Positions 21,532-30,136 of a stretch of 40,040 nucleotides of DNA are shown piece after piece; positions within the stretch are counted from its first letter, which is position 1; each line of letters starts with the position of its first letter. The position numbers and the translations under genes are program-made. Below the pieces are notes generated by a model, which saw only the letters and a list, made by a program, of their open reading frames with translations, was not told the origin of the DNA and searched no databases. The stretch spans positions 1-40,040 of the IMG/VR virus record IMGVR_UViG_3300037486_000126, one strand, 5' to 3'. The DNA is from a virus.

Positions 21532-24500
21532 GTGGCTATCTCCTACATCGGGAACGCCCAAGGCACGCCCGCTGCGAACCCCACGAGCGGTAACTTCACC
21601 GTTCACGCGAGTACGCAGGCGGGCGACTTGGTCGTGGCCCAATGGTACTCGCGGGCATCCTCCAAGACTTTCTCGAAGCCCTCCGACGTAAACCAACTGA
21701 TCGACGTGTCCACCGCCAACGGCGGGCACCTGTTCGTCGGTTGGTGGATTGCCGCCGGATCGTCCGACTCCAAAGGCTGGACGGCGGGCAGCGTCAGCAA
21801 CGGCTCCACCGGCTGGGGCACGGCCACCTTCCGGGGACTGACCCCCACACCCTTCGTTGACGACTACAAAGCCTCCGTAGCGGGCGGCTCCAACCAAATC
21901 CCCAACCCGCCCTCCTGTTCGTCCAAGTCCGGGGACATGATGCTCTGCGGCTTCGGCGGCATGGATGACTACGGGACGGTCACGCAGCCCGCCAACTTCA
22001 CCACGGCGGGCACGTGGGAGACGACGCTGGGCACGGACGCCTCAGCGGGCATGAGCTATGACCTTGACGGGGGCACCGGCTCAGCGATAGACCCGGCTGC
22101 CTACGGGACGACCTTCACGGCGGCGACGTACTGGTATGCGTGGACAGCCTGCGCTGTTCAGCACCGCACCGTCGCAGTCACCGGGATCGCCAGCGCGCAG
22201 GCGATGGGCGTGCCGACGGCGGTGAACCAGAACCAAGTAAAGGCGGTCTCCGGCATCGCCTCTGCGGGGGCCATGGGCACGCCGTCGCTCTACCGGACCA
22301 ACGTGGTTATCCCCGCGTCGTGGGTCAATACGAGTGCGCAGCCATCAGGCTTGCTCACGTTTCTCTCCGCTGATCACGACCGCTCCGTTCTTCTGGCTGC
22401 GAGCACCACCCGCCTACGGCTCTCGACAAACGGCGGCTCATCGTGGAGTGAGCCACGCCCCGCCGGAGACGTAGACAAAGCGTGGACGTTAGTGGCCGTC
22501 AGTGGCACCGACGGCTCCGTGATGCTCGCAGCGCCATCGGTTGGTCGGCTCTACCTGAGCACAAACAGCGGCTCAAATTGGGCCGAAGTGCAACCCGGTG
22601 GCGCAAACGACCTTGGCTGGTCCGCAGCCGGGATAAGTGACGATGGCACGCACATGATTGCCACGTGCAACAGCGGTCGCATTTACTACTCAGCAAACTC
22701 CGGCTCGACTTGGTACGAGGGGGTGACGAGCTACTACGGGGCTGTCAACCGCTACTGGATTAACTGCGCCATTAGCGGCAACGGCTCCGTGATGGTAGTT
22801 GGCGACACTGGCCCCGGTCGCGCTTTCCGCTCTACTGACGGGGGGACCACGTGGCCCGAAATCTACCCTACGGGGAGTTCGAGCGACTACAACTGGTACT
22901 CAGAGGCCCTTGACTATGACGGCTCAACGATTCTCTTCGCAAGAAGTGGCGTCTCCGACTCTATATGTGTCTCAGCAGATAGCGGAGGGAGTTGGACGCG
23001 CACATTCCCCTTCTCTCTTTCCGGGAGGCACCAATCAGCTTGTTCAAGTGACGGGACCTACCTCTGGCTGAGGTATGGCTACCGCTCCAGCAACAATGGG
23101 GCGACGTGGACGAAGGACACGGGCGCTGGCACAGATGTTTTGGAACTTTGCGGGATGGATTCTGGGCTCGCTGCGGCGGGGTTGCTCTTTGTGAGCCCCA
23201 ACAAATATGTCGCAATCTACTCGACCGACCAAACAGTCATTCCCACAGGCATCGTCTCTGCACAGGCCATGGGCACGCCCACCACTTCTCAGGCAGCCCT
23301 CGATCGCGCCTACCCAAACGGGATCGCCTCTGCGGAGGCCTTCGGCTCGCCGACGATCCTCAAGGGCGGCGTCAGCAGAACGCCAACCGGGATCTCGTCT
23401 GCGGAGGCCATGGGCACGGCTACCCGTCAGGCGCGGAACACCGCGAGCCCCACCGGGATCGCTTCTGCGCAGGCGATCGGGACGGCAAGCCGCACGACGA
23501 CGTTCACCCGCACGGCGACCGGGATCGCTTCTGCGCAGGCCATGGGCACCGCTGGAGTGCTGAAGGGCAACGTCACGCGCACACCCACGGGGATCTCGTC
23601 TGCGGAGGCCATGGGCACGGCCTCACGCTCCCAGACTTCTCCTACGCAAACCGCGCAGCCCGGCGGCATAGCCTCAGCCGAAGCGCTGGGCACCGTCACC
23701 GTCGCCAAGGGCAACGTCGATCGCGCTCCCACAGGGATCTCAAGCGCCGAAGCGACCGGGACGGCCACCCGCGTGGCCACGAATACGGCGCAGCCCAGCG
23801 GAGTTGCCAGCGCGGAGGCGATCGGCGCTTCCACACGCGTGCCGGGCAACGTGTCGCGTACCTGCACCGGGATCGCCAGCGCCGAAGCGATCGGAACGCT
23901 CACGGTGGTCAAGGGCACCGTCACCCGCACACCCACCGGGATCTCCACCTCTGAGAACGTAGGCAGCGCCACCCCGCTGGCAGGCCCCGTCAGTCGCGCA
24001 CCTCCCGGCATCGTCACTGCAGAGGCCTTCGGATCTCCCACGATCACGTCGCGCCTCACGGTCACGGACGCTGGGGGCATCCCCTCTGGGGAAGCGATCG
24101 GGACCGCCAAGTGGCACCTCGTCAGGCTCGTCAGCGGGATCACCTCAGGCGAAGCGATCGGGACGGCAGCCCGCGCGGCCTCCAATACGGCGCTCCCCAG
24201 CGGGATCGCCAGCGGGGAGGCCACGGGGACTGCCACCACCCTCAAGGGCACCGTCTCCCGCACCTGCACGGGCATAGCAAGTGCGGAGGCGGTGGGCACG
24301 CCGACCGTGGCCAAGGGCGGCGTCACACGGGTGCCCGACGGCATACTCAGCGCCGAAGAGTTCGGCTCGCCGACGATCACGCTGGGGCGCACCGTCTACG
24401 ATGCGGGCGGTCTGCCCTCAGAAGAGGCGATCGGCTCCCCCACGATCCTCAAGACGATCAGCCGCGCGCCCGGCGGGATCGCCAGCGCGGAGACGATCGG

Positions 24501-26178
24501 CGCGGCCACCCGCACAGCCACAATCGCTCGTGTCGTCACCGGGATCGCCAGCGCGGAGGCCATAGGCAGCGCCACGTGGACGCAGGGGCAGACGGTAGGG
24601 AATGCAGGCGGGATCGCCAGCGCGGAGGCTATCGGCTCACCCACGATCGCCAAGGGCGGCGTCACCCGGACGGCAAGCGGGATCTCTTCTGCGGAGGCGG
24701 TTGGCTCCCCCCAGCCCTTGCCCGGCGGCGTGTCCCGCACCCTGCTGGGGATCGCCTCCGCTGAGCAGATCGGCGCGGCCAGCAGGAGCGCAGCCTACGC
24801 AGCGCAGCCCACCGGGATCGCCAGCGGAGAGCAGATCGGGACGGCAAGCCGCGTTCCGGGCGGCGTCACCCGCCAGCCCGTCGGGATCAGCTCCGCTGAA
24901 GAGATCGGCTCGCCCACCACGAGCACGGGCACCTCCGTGGGCAACGCGGGCGGGATCCCCAGCGAAGAGGCGGTGGGCGCTCCCACGGTGCACGTCGTCT
25001 ACCTCGTCGGCGGCATCGGCTCCGGTGAGCAGATCGGCTCCCTCACCTACTCCGCCACCGTCTCGCGCGCCCCCTCCGGGGTGGCCAGCGCAGAGGCCAT
25101 GGGAACTGCACAGCGGGCCGCTGGAGGCGTTGCGCGCGTTCCTGACGGTATCCCTACAGGCGAGGGAGTAGGCAGCCCAAATCGCTTCGTTGGCGGCGTC
25201 ACCCGTGAGCCCACGGGCGTGGCCAGCGCAGAGCAGGTTGGCGTCCCCTACGCGCTGGGCGCGGGCGTCTATCGCCAGCCCGCTGGGATCGAGACGGCGG
25301 AGTATGTGGGCACCGTCGCCGTGGCCAAGGGCGCGGTCAGCCGCACGCCTGACGGCATAGCGGGCGCGGAGGCCTTCGGCTCGCCGACGATCACCACCGC
25401 GCGGCTTGTCAGCGACGCGGGCGGGATCCCCTCAGGCGAGCAGGTAGGCACGCCCACGATCCACCGCGTTGTTCTGGCGTCGGGCATAGCCTCAGGCGAG
25501 GCCGTTGGGGCGGCAAGCACGGGCGGGCAGGCCCTCGTGGAGGCCGTGGGGATCGCCTCCGGCGAGGCCACAGGCACGCCGACGATCCTCTGCAGCCTCA
25601 CGCGCGGCGTGCTGGGCGTCACCTCAGGGGAGAGCCTTGGCGCACCCACGATCCTCGCCACGATCAGCCGGTCCCCGGCGGGGATCGCCAGCGCGGAGGC
25701 TGTGGGAGCGGCAGACGCGAGCACTCCGCAGGCACAGGCAGTCCGCAGCTCTCTGCCCTTCTCGTGGGCGATCCGGGGCTCCGCGAGCGCGCTTCTCGAT
25801 ACGAGCTGGCAGATCCAGTCGCCGCAGGTGCCCGGCCCAATCAGGGCCACCCTGCAGATGGAGTGGAAGATCAGCGGGAAGTTCGGCTTCGTGGTCTCTG
25901 GAACAGGCGAGCATGAGGTCGCCAAGCGGCCCAAGGAGGATCCAGAGAAGTTCCTCTCCGCCCGCGTGCGCCAGAGTGTGCGCATGGAGTGGCGGATCCG
26001 GGGCCGGGCGGGGACCACCGGGGCGCGAGTGCCGCTCGTGTGGCGGATCCAGCCCTCCACGCTTCACGGCTTCAACGTCACAAGCGAGGGTCTCGCCCGC
26101 GTGCGCCTCGTGGACGCGGACCTGTACGAGCTACTGACGCAGGAGATTCTGTCTGTTTACGGCGCGGGTGACTCGTAA
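21532..26178 (+). CDS. Giant repeat adhesin with inserted Asp-box beta-propeller (1548 aa)
   Basis: GTG start. Residues 1-215 form an adhesin-like beta domain (MAISYIGNAQGTPAANP..., ATYWYAWTACAVQHRTV). From residue 218 a motif of the type GIASAEAIGTPT recurs; I count 39 copies about 18-21 residues apart, up to about residue 1393. After copy 2 the array is interrupted by a module (about 255-570) with six Asp boxes (STNGGSSW, STNSGSNW, SANSGSTW, STDGGTTW, SADSGGSW, SSNNGATW), as in sialidase/BNR propellers. The C-terminus has repeated W-x-I/R blocks (FSWAIRG, MEWKISG, MEWRIRG, LVWRIQ). A virion-bound host-recognition fibre is likely; its place inside the head module is odd. Confidence 0.72.
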   Translation: MAISYIGNAQGTPAANPTSGNFTVHASTQAGDLVVAQWYSRASSKTFSKPSDVNQLIDVSTANGGHLFVGWWIAAGSSDSKGWTAGSVSNGSTGWGTATFRGLTPTPFVDDYKASVAGGSNQIPNPPSCSSKSGDMMLCGFGGMDDYGTVTQPANFTTAGTWETTLGTDASAGMSYDLDGGTGSAIDPAAYGTTFTAATYWYAWTACAVQHRTVAVTGIASAQAMGVPTAVNQNQVKAVSGIASAGAMGTPSLYRTNVVIPASWVNTSAQPSGLLTFLSADHDRSVLLAASTTRLRLSTNGGSSWSEPRPAGDVDKAWTLVAVSGTDGSVMLAAPSVGRLYLSTNSGSNWAEVQPGGANDLGWSAAGISDDGTHMIATCNSGRIYYSANSGSTWYEGVTSYYGAVNRYWINCAISGNGSVMVVGDTGPGRAFRSTDGGTTWPEIYPTGSSSDYNWYSEALDYDGSTILFARSGVSDSICVSADSGGSWTRTFPFSLSGRHQSACSSDGTYLWLRYGYRSSNNGATWTKDTGAGTDVLELCGMDSGLAAAGLLFVSPNKYVAIYSTDQTVIPTGIVSAQAMGTPTTSQAALDRAYPNGIASAEAFGSPTILKGGVSRTPTGISSAEAMGTATRQARNTASPTGIASAQAIGTASRTTTFTRTATGIASAQAMGTAGVLKGNVTRTPTGISSAEAMGTASRSQTSPTQTAQPGGIASAEALGTVTVAKGNVDRAPTGISSAEATGTATRVATNTAQPSGVASAEAIGASTRVPGNVSRTCTGIASAEAIGTLTVVKGTVTRTPTGISTSENVGSATPLAGPVSRAPPGIVTAEAFGSPTITSRLTVTDAGGIPSGEAIGTAKWHLVRLVSGITSGEAIGTAARAASNTALPSGIASGEATGTATTLKGTVSRTCTGIASAEAVGTPTVAKGGVTRVPDGILSAEEFGSPTITLGRTVYDAGGLPSEEAIGSPTILKTISRAPGGIASAETIGAATRTATIARVVTGIASAEAIGSATWTQGQTVGNAGGIASAEAIGSPTIAKGGVTRTASGISSAEAVGSPQPLPGGVSRTLLGIASAEQIGAASRSAAYAAQPTGIASGEQIGTASRVPGGVTRQPVGISSAEEIGSPTTSTGTSVGNAGGIPSEEAVGAPTVHVVYLVGGIGSGEQIGSLTYSATVSRAPSGVASAEAMGTAQRAAGGVARVPDGIPTGEGVGSPNRFVGGVTREPTGVASAEQVGVPYALGAGVYRQPAGIETAEYVGTVAVAKGAVSRTPDGIAGAEAFGSPTITTARLVSDAGGIPSGEQVGTPTIHRVVLASGIASGEAVGAASTGGQALVEAVGIASGEATGTPTILCSLTRGVLGVTSGESLGAPTILATISRSPAGIASAEAVGAADASTPQAQAVRSSLPFSWAIRGSASALLDTSWQIQSPQVPGPIRATLQMEWKISGKFGFVVSGTGEHEVAKRPKEDPEKFLSARVRQSVRMEWRIRGRAGTTGARVPLVWRIQPSTLHGFNVTSEGLARVRLVDADLYELLTQEILSVYGAGDS
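22183..25710 (+). repeat. In-frame tandem repeat array coding GI(A/S)S(A/G)EAxG motifs
   Basis: Coding repeats of roughly 54-63 bases. Copies 1-2 lie at 22183-22290 and copies 3-39 at 23248-25710, split by the propeller module. At DNA level many copies share GGGATCGCCAGCGCGGAGGC-like blocks but are otherwise diverged, so the array is old rather than freshly amplified. Flanking residues often read R-x-P or SRTP between units. Confidence 0.85.
22297..23240 (+). other. Foreign-looking Asp-box (BNR) module inside the adhesin gene
   Basis: This segment codes for the six Asp-box propeller blades. Its base use differs from the rest of the window: lower GC, AAT/TTT/AGT-type codons, and only one GATC (near 22371) in about 950 bases, whereas two control segments elsewhere hold 11 GATC per 600 bases. 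The borders coincide with repeat units on both sides, as expected for a domain swapped in between repeats. Confidence 0.6.
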
Positions 26179-26205
26179 GCTGAGCGTGAACCCAAGGAGG
26201 ATCCA

Positions 26206-27459
26206 ATGAGTACGTGGCAGGCCAGCGATCTGTTCATGCTGAGCGCAGACGGCGTGAGCGCGGGCGATACGACGGCCGTGATGGTATTCCCGATCGGCCA
26301 GTGGAAGAGCAACAAGTACAAGAGCCTGCCCCTGACGCAGGACTTCGCCGACGCCCTGATTGCCAACTTTGAGGAACAGGTGCTGGGCTCAGACGTGGTG
26401 GTGGACAGCTCCGGCGATCACAACGAAGCGGCCCCTGCCGCCGGATGGGTCAAGCGCCTCTATCAGGCCCCCTACTCATACAAAGGCCGGGACGGGGAGG
26501 CAGTCTTCGCCGACGTGCGCTGGACCGATCACGGGGCCAAGCTCGTGTCCAGCGAGCAGTACCGCTACGTGAGCATGTTTGCCGCCCCCCACAAGATGAA
26601 CGACGGTGGCGAAGAGCGCAGGCCGGTGCTGCGCAGCCTCACGATCTGCAACGCCCCGGTCATGCGCATCATGCCCGACATTCTCAGCGCCCCGGAGTCG
26701 ATTCGTGACGAGGTGCAGACGATTGCCGCCGCTGAGGGCGGCGAGGTGGAGTACGTGGAAGTGCCTGCGGGGGAGATCACCCCGGAAGATGACCAGAATG
26801 GCGGCGACGGTGCCGCTACGATGGAAGACGACTCTGAGACGAGCGCGCCGCAAGGCAGTGCGACCGCAGAAGAGGGATCGGCCAGTGACAACGCCGCAGG
26901 GCGTGAGCAAGAGGAAGCTGGCGCGACGCTCGCGGGCACCGATACCACGGCAAGCTCAAACTCAAGGAGGAAAAGGATGAAGGAAGTCGCCCAGATCCTG
27001 AAGCTGGCAGAGGACACCGACGAAGCCACCGTGCTCGCCGAAGTCCAGCGCGTCGCCAGCGAGCGGGACGAGGCGGTGGCGGAGGTGGCCAAGGTCCGAC
27101 TGGCAAGCCGTGAGACTGAGATCAGCACCAAGCTCTCAGCGGCGATCCAAGCGGGCTCCGTGCTCCCGGCCGAAGAGGAAGCCCTCAAGCGGCTCGCCAC
27201 CACAGATCTCGACACGTTCGATGCGATCCTCGCCTCGCGCAAGGATCTCAAGCTCGTGGACGCGGGGGAGCATGGCTCCGCCGCCCCGTCCACGGAGCCG
27301 GAGTATGACGCCGACCGCCCCGACGCGGAACTGGCGGACAAGGTCCAGAAGAAGCTGGAGGCAGACCCGGATCTGGGCTATGAGGGCGCGTGGGATGCCG
27401 TGCTCATGGCCGATCAGGCGCTCGCCGACCGCTACCAAGCGTTCCAGTTGGGGAGGTGA
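26206..27459 (+). CDS. Head maturation protease fused to scaffold (Mu gpI-like)
   Basis: 417 residues with CAAGGAGG before the ATG. Residues 1-165 resemble Mu-type protease I: a beta-rich start, VVVDSSGDHNEAAPAAGWVKRLY (H72 in the 'D..H....P.AGW' motif), then LRSLTICNAPVM. An acidic linker (about 195-250) leads to a helical scaffold part (MKEVAQILKLAEDTDEATVLAEVQRVASERDEAVAEVAKV...). The protease cleaves scaffold and itself during capsid maturation. A nested start inside gives scaffold alone. Position before decoration and major capsid genes matches Mu. Confidence 0.75.
   Translation: MSTWQASDLFMLSADGVSAGDTTAVMVFPIGQWKSNKYKSLPLTQDFADALIANFEEQVLGSDVVVDSSGDHNEAAPAAGWVKRLYQAPYSYKGRDGEAVFADVRWTDHGAKLVSSEQYRYVSMFAAPHKMNDGGEERRPVLRSLTICNAPVMRIMPDILSAPESIRDEVQTIAAAEGGEVEYVEVPAGEITPEDDQNGGDGAATMEDDSETSAPQGSATAEEGSASDNAAGREQEEAGATLAGTDTTASSNSRRKRMKEVAQILKLAEDTDEATVLAEVQRVASERDEAVAEVAKVRLASRETEISTKLSAAIQAGSVLPAEEEALKRLATTDLDTFDAILASRKDLKLVDAGEHGSAAPSTEPEYDADRPDAELADKVQKKLEADPDLGYEGAWDAVLMADQALADRYQAFQLGR
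26977..27459 (+). CDS. Nested scaffold protein (internal in-frame start)
   Basis: Inside the protease gene, AAGGAGG at 26964-26970 is followed six bases later by ATG 26977 in the same frame. Translation from here gives the 160-residue helical C-terminal part alone. Lambda (C/Nu3) and Mu (I/Z) use the same trick to make free scaffold in excess over protease. The near-consensus ribosome-binding site within a coding region is hard to explain otherwise, though the residues SRRKR it encodes could be constrained by themselves. Confidence 0.62.
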   Translation: MKEVAQILKLAEDTDEATVLAEVQRVASERDEAVAEVAKVRLASRETEISTKLSAAIQAGSVLPAEEEALKRLATTDLDTFDAILASRKDLKLVDAGEHGSAAPSTEPEYDADRPDAELADKVQKKLEADPDLGYEGAWDAVLMADQALADRYQAFQLGR

Positions 27460-27464
27460 GCTGA

Positions 27465-27854
27465 ATGAGTCAGACCGCAGACGCCCGCAGCGTCGTTCTC
27501 TCCATGAAGATCGGAGCGGAGGTGCACGCGGGTCATATCGTCAAGCTGTCGGCGGCAAACACCGTCGTGGAGTGCGAGGCGGAGACCGCCGCCGTCATGG
27601 CGATCGGCGTGTGTCTCGACAACGAAGCCACGGTGGGCAACCCCGTGCGCGTGGTCGTGCTTGGCCCCGCGAAGATCTGGTGCGACGGCGGGACGCCGAT
27701 CGTCGCCGGGTACGCGATCGGCGCAGACGCGTCCGGTCACGGCGTCTACATCGACACCGACAAGTACCACATCACGGGCCGCGCGCTGGAGCCTTTGGCC
27801 AGCGGCACCGGATGGGTCTCGTGCATCGTCAATCCACAGCACATGAGCAAGTGA
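27465..27854 (+). CDS. Putative capsid decoration/cement protein
   Basis: 129 residues beginning six bases after the scaffold stop. The beta-rich sequence VHAGHIVKLSAANTVVECEAETAAVMAIGVCLDNEATVGNPVRVVVLGPAKI resembles the small head-decoration proteins (DUF2190-like) that lie just before the major capsid gene in many phages. It would trim the capsid surface after expansion. Confidence 0.58.
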   Translation: MSQTADARSVVLSMKIGAEVHAGHIVKLSAANTVVECEAETAAVMAIGVCLDNEATVGNPVRVVVLGPAKIWCDGGTPIVAGYAIGADASGHGVYIDTDKYHITGRALEPLASGTGWVSCIVNPQHMSK

Positions 27855-27868
27855 GGGGGGTGGAGTAA

Positions 27869-28807
27869 GTGGCTATCTATCAGCACCATATCAACGTCGC
27901 GCTCACTGACTTCGCCACCGTCACCGCGAAGCAGGGCGGCGCGTTCATTGGCAACCGGATCGCTCCTGAGCTGTCCGTCGCCAAGCTCACCGACGCCTAC
28001 TACGTCTACGATACGGCGCACCTGCGCACGAGTGACGAGTCCGCCTACAAGGGCGGCGCACAGGTCAACCGCGTCTCGTGGACGGAGAGTGAGGACTCCT
28101 ACAAGATCCGCGCCTACGCGCTGGAAGTGGGAATCCCCACGGAGCAGATCAAGAACGCGGATCCGCTCGTGGATCCTGAGCGTCGGCGCACCAAGTTCCT
28201 CGTGGGCCGGATGCGCCTCGCCGCAGAGAAGCGCGTCGCCGACGCCTTCTTCAACGGCTCCAACTTCACCAACACCTCCGCGATCGCAGCGGCGGATCGC
28301 TGGAACGCCAGCACGTCCGATCCCTTCGGCCTCGTGCAGACGGCAGTGGCCGCTGTGCGCAGCCGGATCGGCCAGAACGCGCGCACCCTCGTCATGGGTG
28401 ACACGGTCTGGAAGGCTCTGGTACAGCACCCGGACGTGATCGGGCGTCTCCAGCCGACCGTGCGCGGCGGCGTGGCGACGAAGGAAATGCTGGCCTCCAT
28501 GTTCGACGTGGATGAGATCCTCGTGGGCAGCGCGATCTATGACGCCGCCGTTGAGGGTGCCGCCACGAGCGTCACGGATATCTGGGGCAAGTACCTCGCC
28601 GTGTGCTACATGGAGCAGGCCAACAACACCGACGACGGCGTGATCACGCCGATGCGTGAGTTCGTGTGGAATCAGGAGCCCCGCTTTGGCGTCAGCACCT
28701 ATGACGAGCCGGAAACCCGGTCTCGTGTGGTGCAGTGCGTCGAGTACAGCGCGCTCAAGGTGATCTCAGTCGGGGCGGTGCAGCTCTACTCGACCGTCGT
28801 GGACTGA
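27869..28807 (+). CDS. Major capsid protein
   Basis: GTG start preceded by GGGGGGTGGAG; 312 residues. It fits a HK97-fold major capsid protein of the Mu gpT/encapsulin-like kind: GGAFIGNRIAPELSVAKLTDAYYVYD at the N-terminus (pre-capsid arm and E-loop area), WTESEDSYKIRAYALEVGIPTEQIKNA, a helical spine (RRTKFLVGRMRLAAEKRVADAFF), ARTLVMGDTVWKALVQHPDVIGRL and a closing beta part (EPRFGVSTYDEPETRSRVVQCVEYSALKVIS). Gene order (scaffold, decoration, capsid) supports it. Confidence 0.82.
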   Translation: MAIYQHHINVALTDFATVTAKQGGAFIGNRIAPELSVAKLTDAYYVYDTAHLRTSDESAYKGGAQVNRVSWTESEDSYKIRAYALEVGIPTEQIKNADPLVDPERRRTKFLVGRMRLAAEKRVADAFFNGSNFTNTSAIAAADRWNASTSDPFGLVQTAVAAVRSRIGQNARTLVMGDTVWKALVQHPDVIGRLQPTVRGGVATKEMLASMFDVDEILVGSAIYDAAVEGAATSVTDIWGKYLAVCYMEQANNTDDGVITPMREFVWNQEPRFGVSTYDEPETRSRVVQCVEYSALKVISVGAVQLYSTVVD

Positions 28808-28842
28808 CAAGCGGGGCCGGGAGGCCTCTGGATGTAGACCAT

Positions 28843-28878
28843 TGGGGGGTTCCTGCGGCAGACCGTGGGAGCCCCCCA
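28843..28878 (+). terminator. Strong hairpin after the major capsid gene
   Basis: TGGGGGGTTCC (28843-28853) pairs with GGGAGCCCCCCA (28867-28878), about 11 pairs including one wobble, around a 13-14-base loop. There is no U-tract. It could stop part of the transcripts and so keep capsid mRNA high relative to tail genes, or protect the 3' end of that mRNA. Confidence 0.45.
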
Positions 28879-28897
28879 CCGCAACGGAGGTGCCATT

Positions 28898-29497
28898 GTG
28901 AGTGTGAGCAAGATCAAGGGCGTCGCCCTCGCCAACCACGGGATCGGCGCGCAACGGACGGCGCTGGGCGAGAACTACCCGTGGGCGCTTTACAAGGACC
29001 GTTGGTATCACCCGACTGCCCCCGACGACAACGGCCTCGTCACCACCGTGGCGCTCCCATCGGCTGGGGGTGGCGCGGACGCCACGATCGTTGGCACCGG
29101 GACCCCGGACTTCCCGCGCAACGTCACGATCATCGCGGACGCTGCGCAGACGAGCATCTGCACGATCACCGGGATCAATCACAAGACGGGCCTGAGTGAC
29201 ACTGAGGCGCTGACCTTCAACGGCACCAATGAGGTCGCAGGCGCGAAGGCGTGGGATCTGGTCACGAAGGTGCACTTCGCGGTGCGCTCCGGTGCGGCCA
29301 ACGCCATCGTCGGCTGGGGCAGCGTGCTGGGCCTCTCGCGTTTGCCTGACGGCATGATCGCTCAGGGCGCGGTGGACGCGGCGCACGAGAGCACCGATCC
29401 CGGCGTCAACCCCACCAATCAGACGTGCGGCTTCAACACCTCGCTGGCCAACACGAAGGTCTACGAGATCCTGTATTCCTCAAGTGTGACGCGATAG
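28898..29497 (+). CDS. Putative virion structural protein (199 aa)
   Basis: I choose GTG 28898, seven bases after CGGAGG, over the upstream ATG 28865, which would overlap the hairpin. The product is beta-rich (VTTVALPSAGGGADATIVGTGTPDFPRNVTIIADAAQTSICTITGINHKTG), like Ig-type or decoration domains coded just after the capsid gene. Its C-terminal part (LSRLPDGMIAQGAVDAAHESTDPGVNPTNQTCGFN) is not recognised. Confidence 0.6.
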   Translation: MSVSKIKGVALANHGIGAQRTALGENYPWALYKDRWYHPTAPDDNGLVTTVALPSAGGGADATIVGTGTPDFPRNVTIIADAAQTSICTITGINHKTGLSDTEALTFNGTNEVAGAKAWDLVTKVHFAVRSGAANAIVGWGSVLGLSRLPDGMIAQGAVDAAHESTDPGVNPTNQTCGFNTSLANTKVYEILYSSSVTR

Positions 29498-29499
29498 CC

Positions 29500-29709
29500 A
29501 TGGCAGAGACCTTCGTGGCAGAGAGCACGCCCGTGGTCTACATGGGCACCACGTACCCCGTGGGCACGGAGATCCCGGCAAAACCCGGTGATCTGGACGA
29601 CCTGATCGAGCTGGGCGTGGTCAGCGTCAAGACGATGCCCGATCCCAAGCCCCCGGCCGCTCCCAAGGCCGCACGGGCTCCCAAGAAGGCGGTGAAGACG
29701 AATGGCTAG
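29500..29709 (+). CDS. Small head-neck protein with basic tail
   Basis: 69 residues. VVYMGTTYPVGTEIPAKPGDLDDLIELGVVSV resembles the small proteins of capsid modules that carry a short beta-turn domain, and the tail PPAAPKAARAPKKAVKTNG is Lys/Ala/Pro-rich. Possibly a DNA- or head-contacting peptide. It overlaps the next gene by 8 bases. Confidence 0.5.
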   Translation: MAETFVAESTPVVYMGTTYPVGTEIPAKPGDLDDLIELGVVSVKTMPDPKPPAAPKAARAPKKAVKTNG

Positions 29710-30127
29710 AAGCGCAACTCTCCTCGCCAGTGCCGCCCGGACGGCGGCGGTCGCCAATCAGGCCAGCACGGCCGTGCTTGATATCGGCCGCGCCTCGCGC
29801 GTGCAGGTACAGCTCGACGTGACCGCCATGGGCGGCGTCGCAGGCGACGTGCTGGACGTGTTCGTGGACGTTTCGATGGACGGCTCCAAGTGGCTCAACG
29901 CGGCGCACTTCACGCAGGTGGCGGGCAACGGCGCGGCCAAGACGGAGATCGTGATCCTCGATCCCTCCAATCCGGGCACTGCGGCGTTCAACGTCACCTC
30001 AGACGCGGCGGCAGGGGCGGTGCGCCCGGCGGCGTGGGGGCTCACCCTGCGGGGGCGCTACACCCTCGTGGACGCGGGCGCGCACGGCCAGAGCGCCACG
30101 TTCAGCCTCAAGGCACTGGCCCAGTAA
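29702..30127 (+). CDS. Putative head/neck structural protein (141 aa)
   Basis: Beta-sandwich-like sequence: VLDIGRASRVQVQLDVTAM, VLDVFVDVSMDGSKWLNAAHF, AWGLTLRGRYTLVDAG. The VSMDGSKW strand-turn recurs in small phage neck/decoration proteins. No named family. It lies between the capsid gene and the connector. Confidence 0.5.
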   Translation: MARSATLLASAARTAAVANQASTAVLDIGRASRVQVQLDVTAMGGVAGDVLDVFVDVSMDGSKWLNAAHFTQVAGNGAAKTEIVILDPSNPGTAAFNVTSDAAAGAVRPAAWGLTLRGRYTLVDAGAHGQSATFSLKALAQ

Positions 30128-30136
30128 GGAGTACCC

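Noticed and set aside
22183-25710. Possible CRISPR-like repeat array
   Set aside because: The repeats are in-frame coding units of one protein, diverged from each other, without conserved direct repeats separated by unique spacers.
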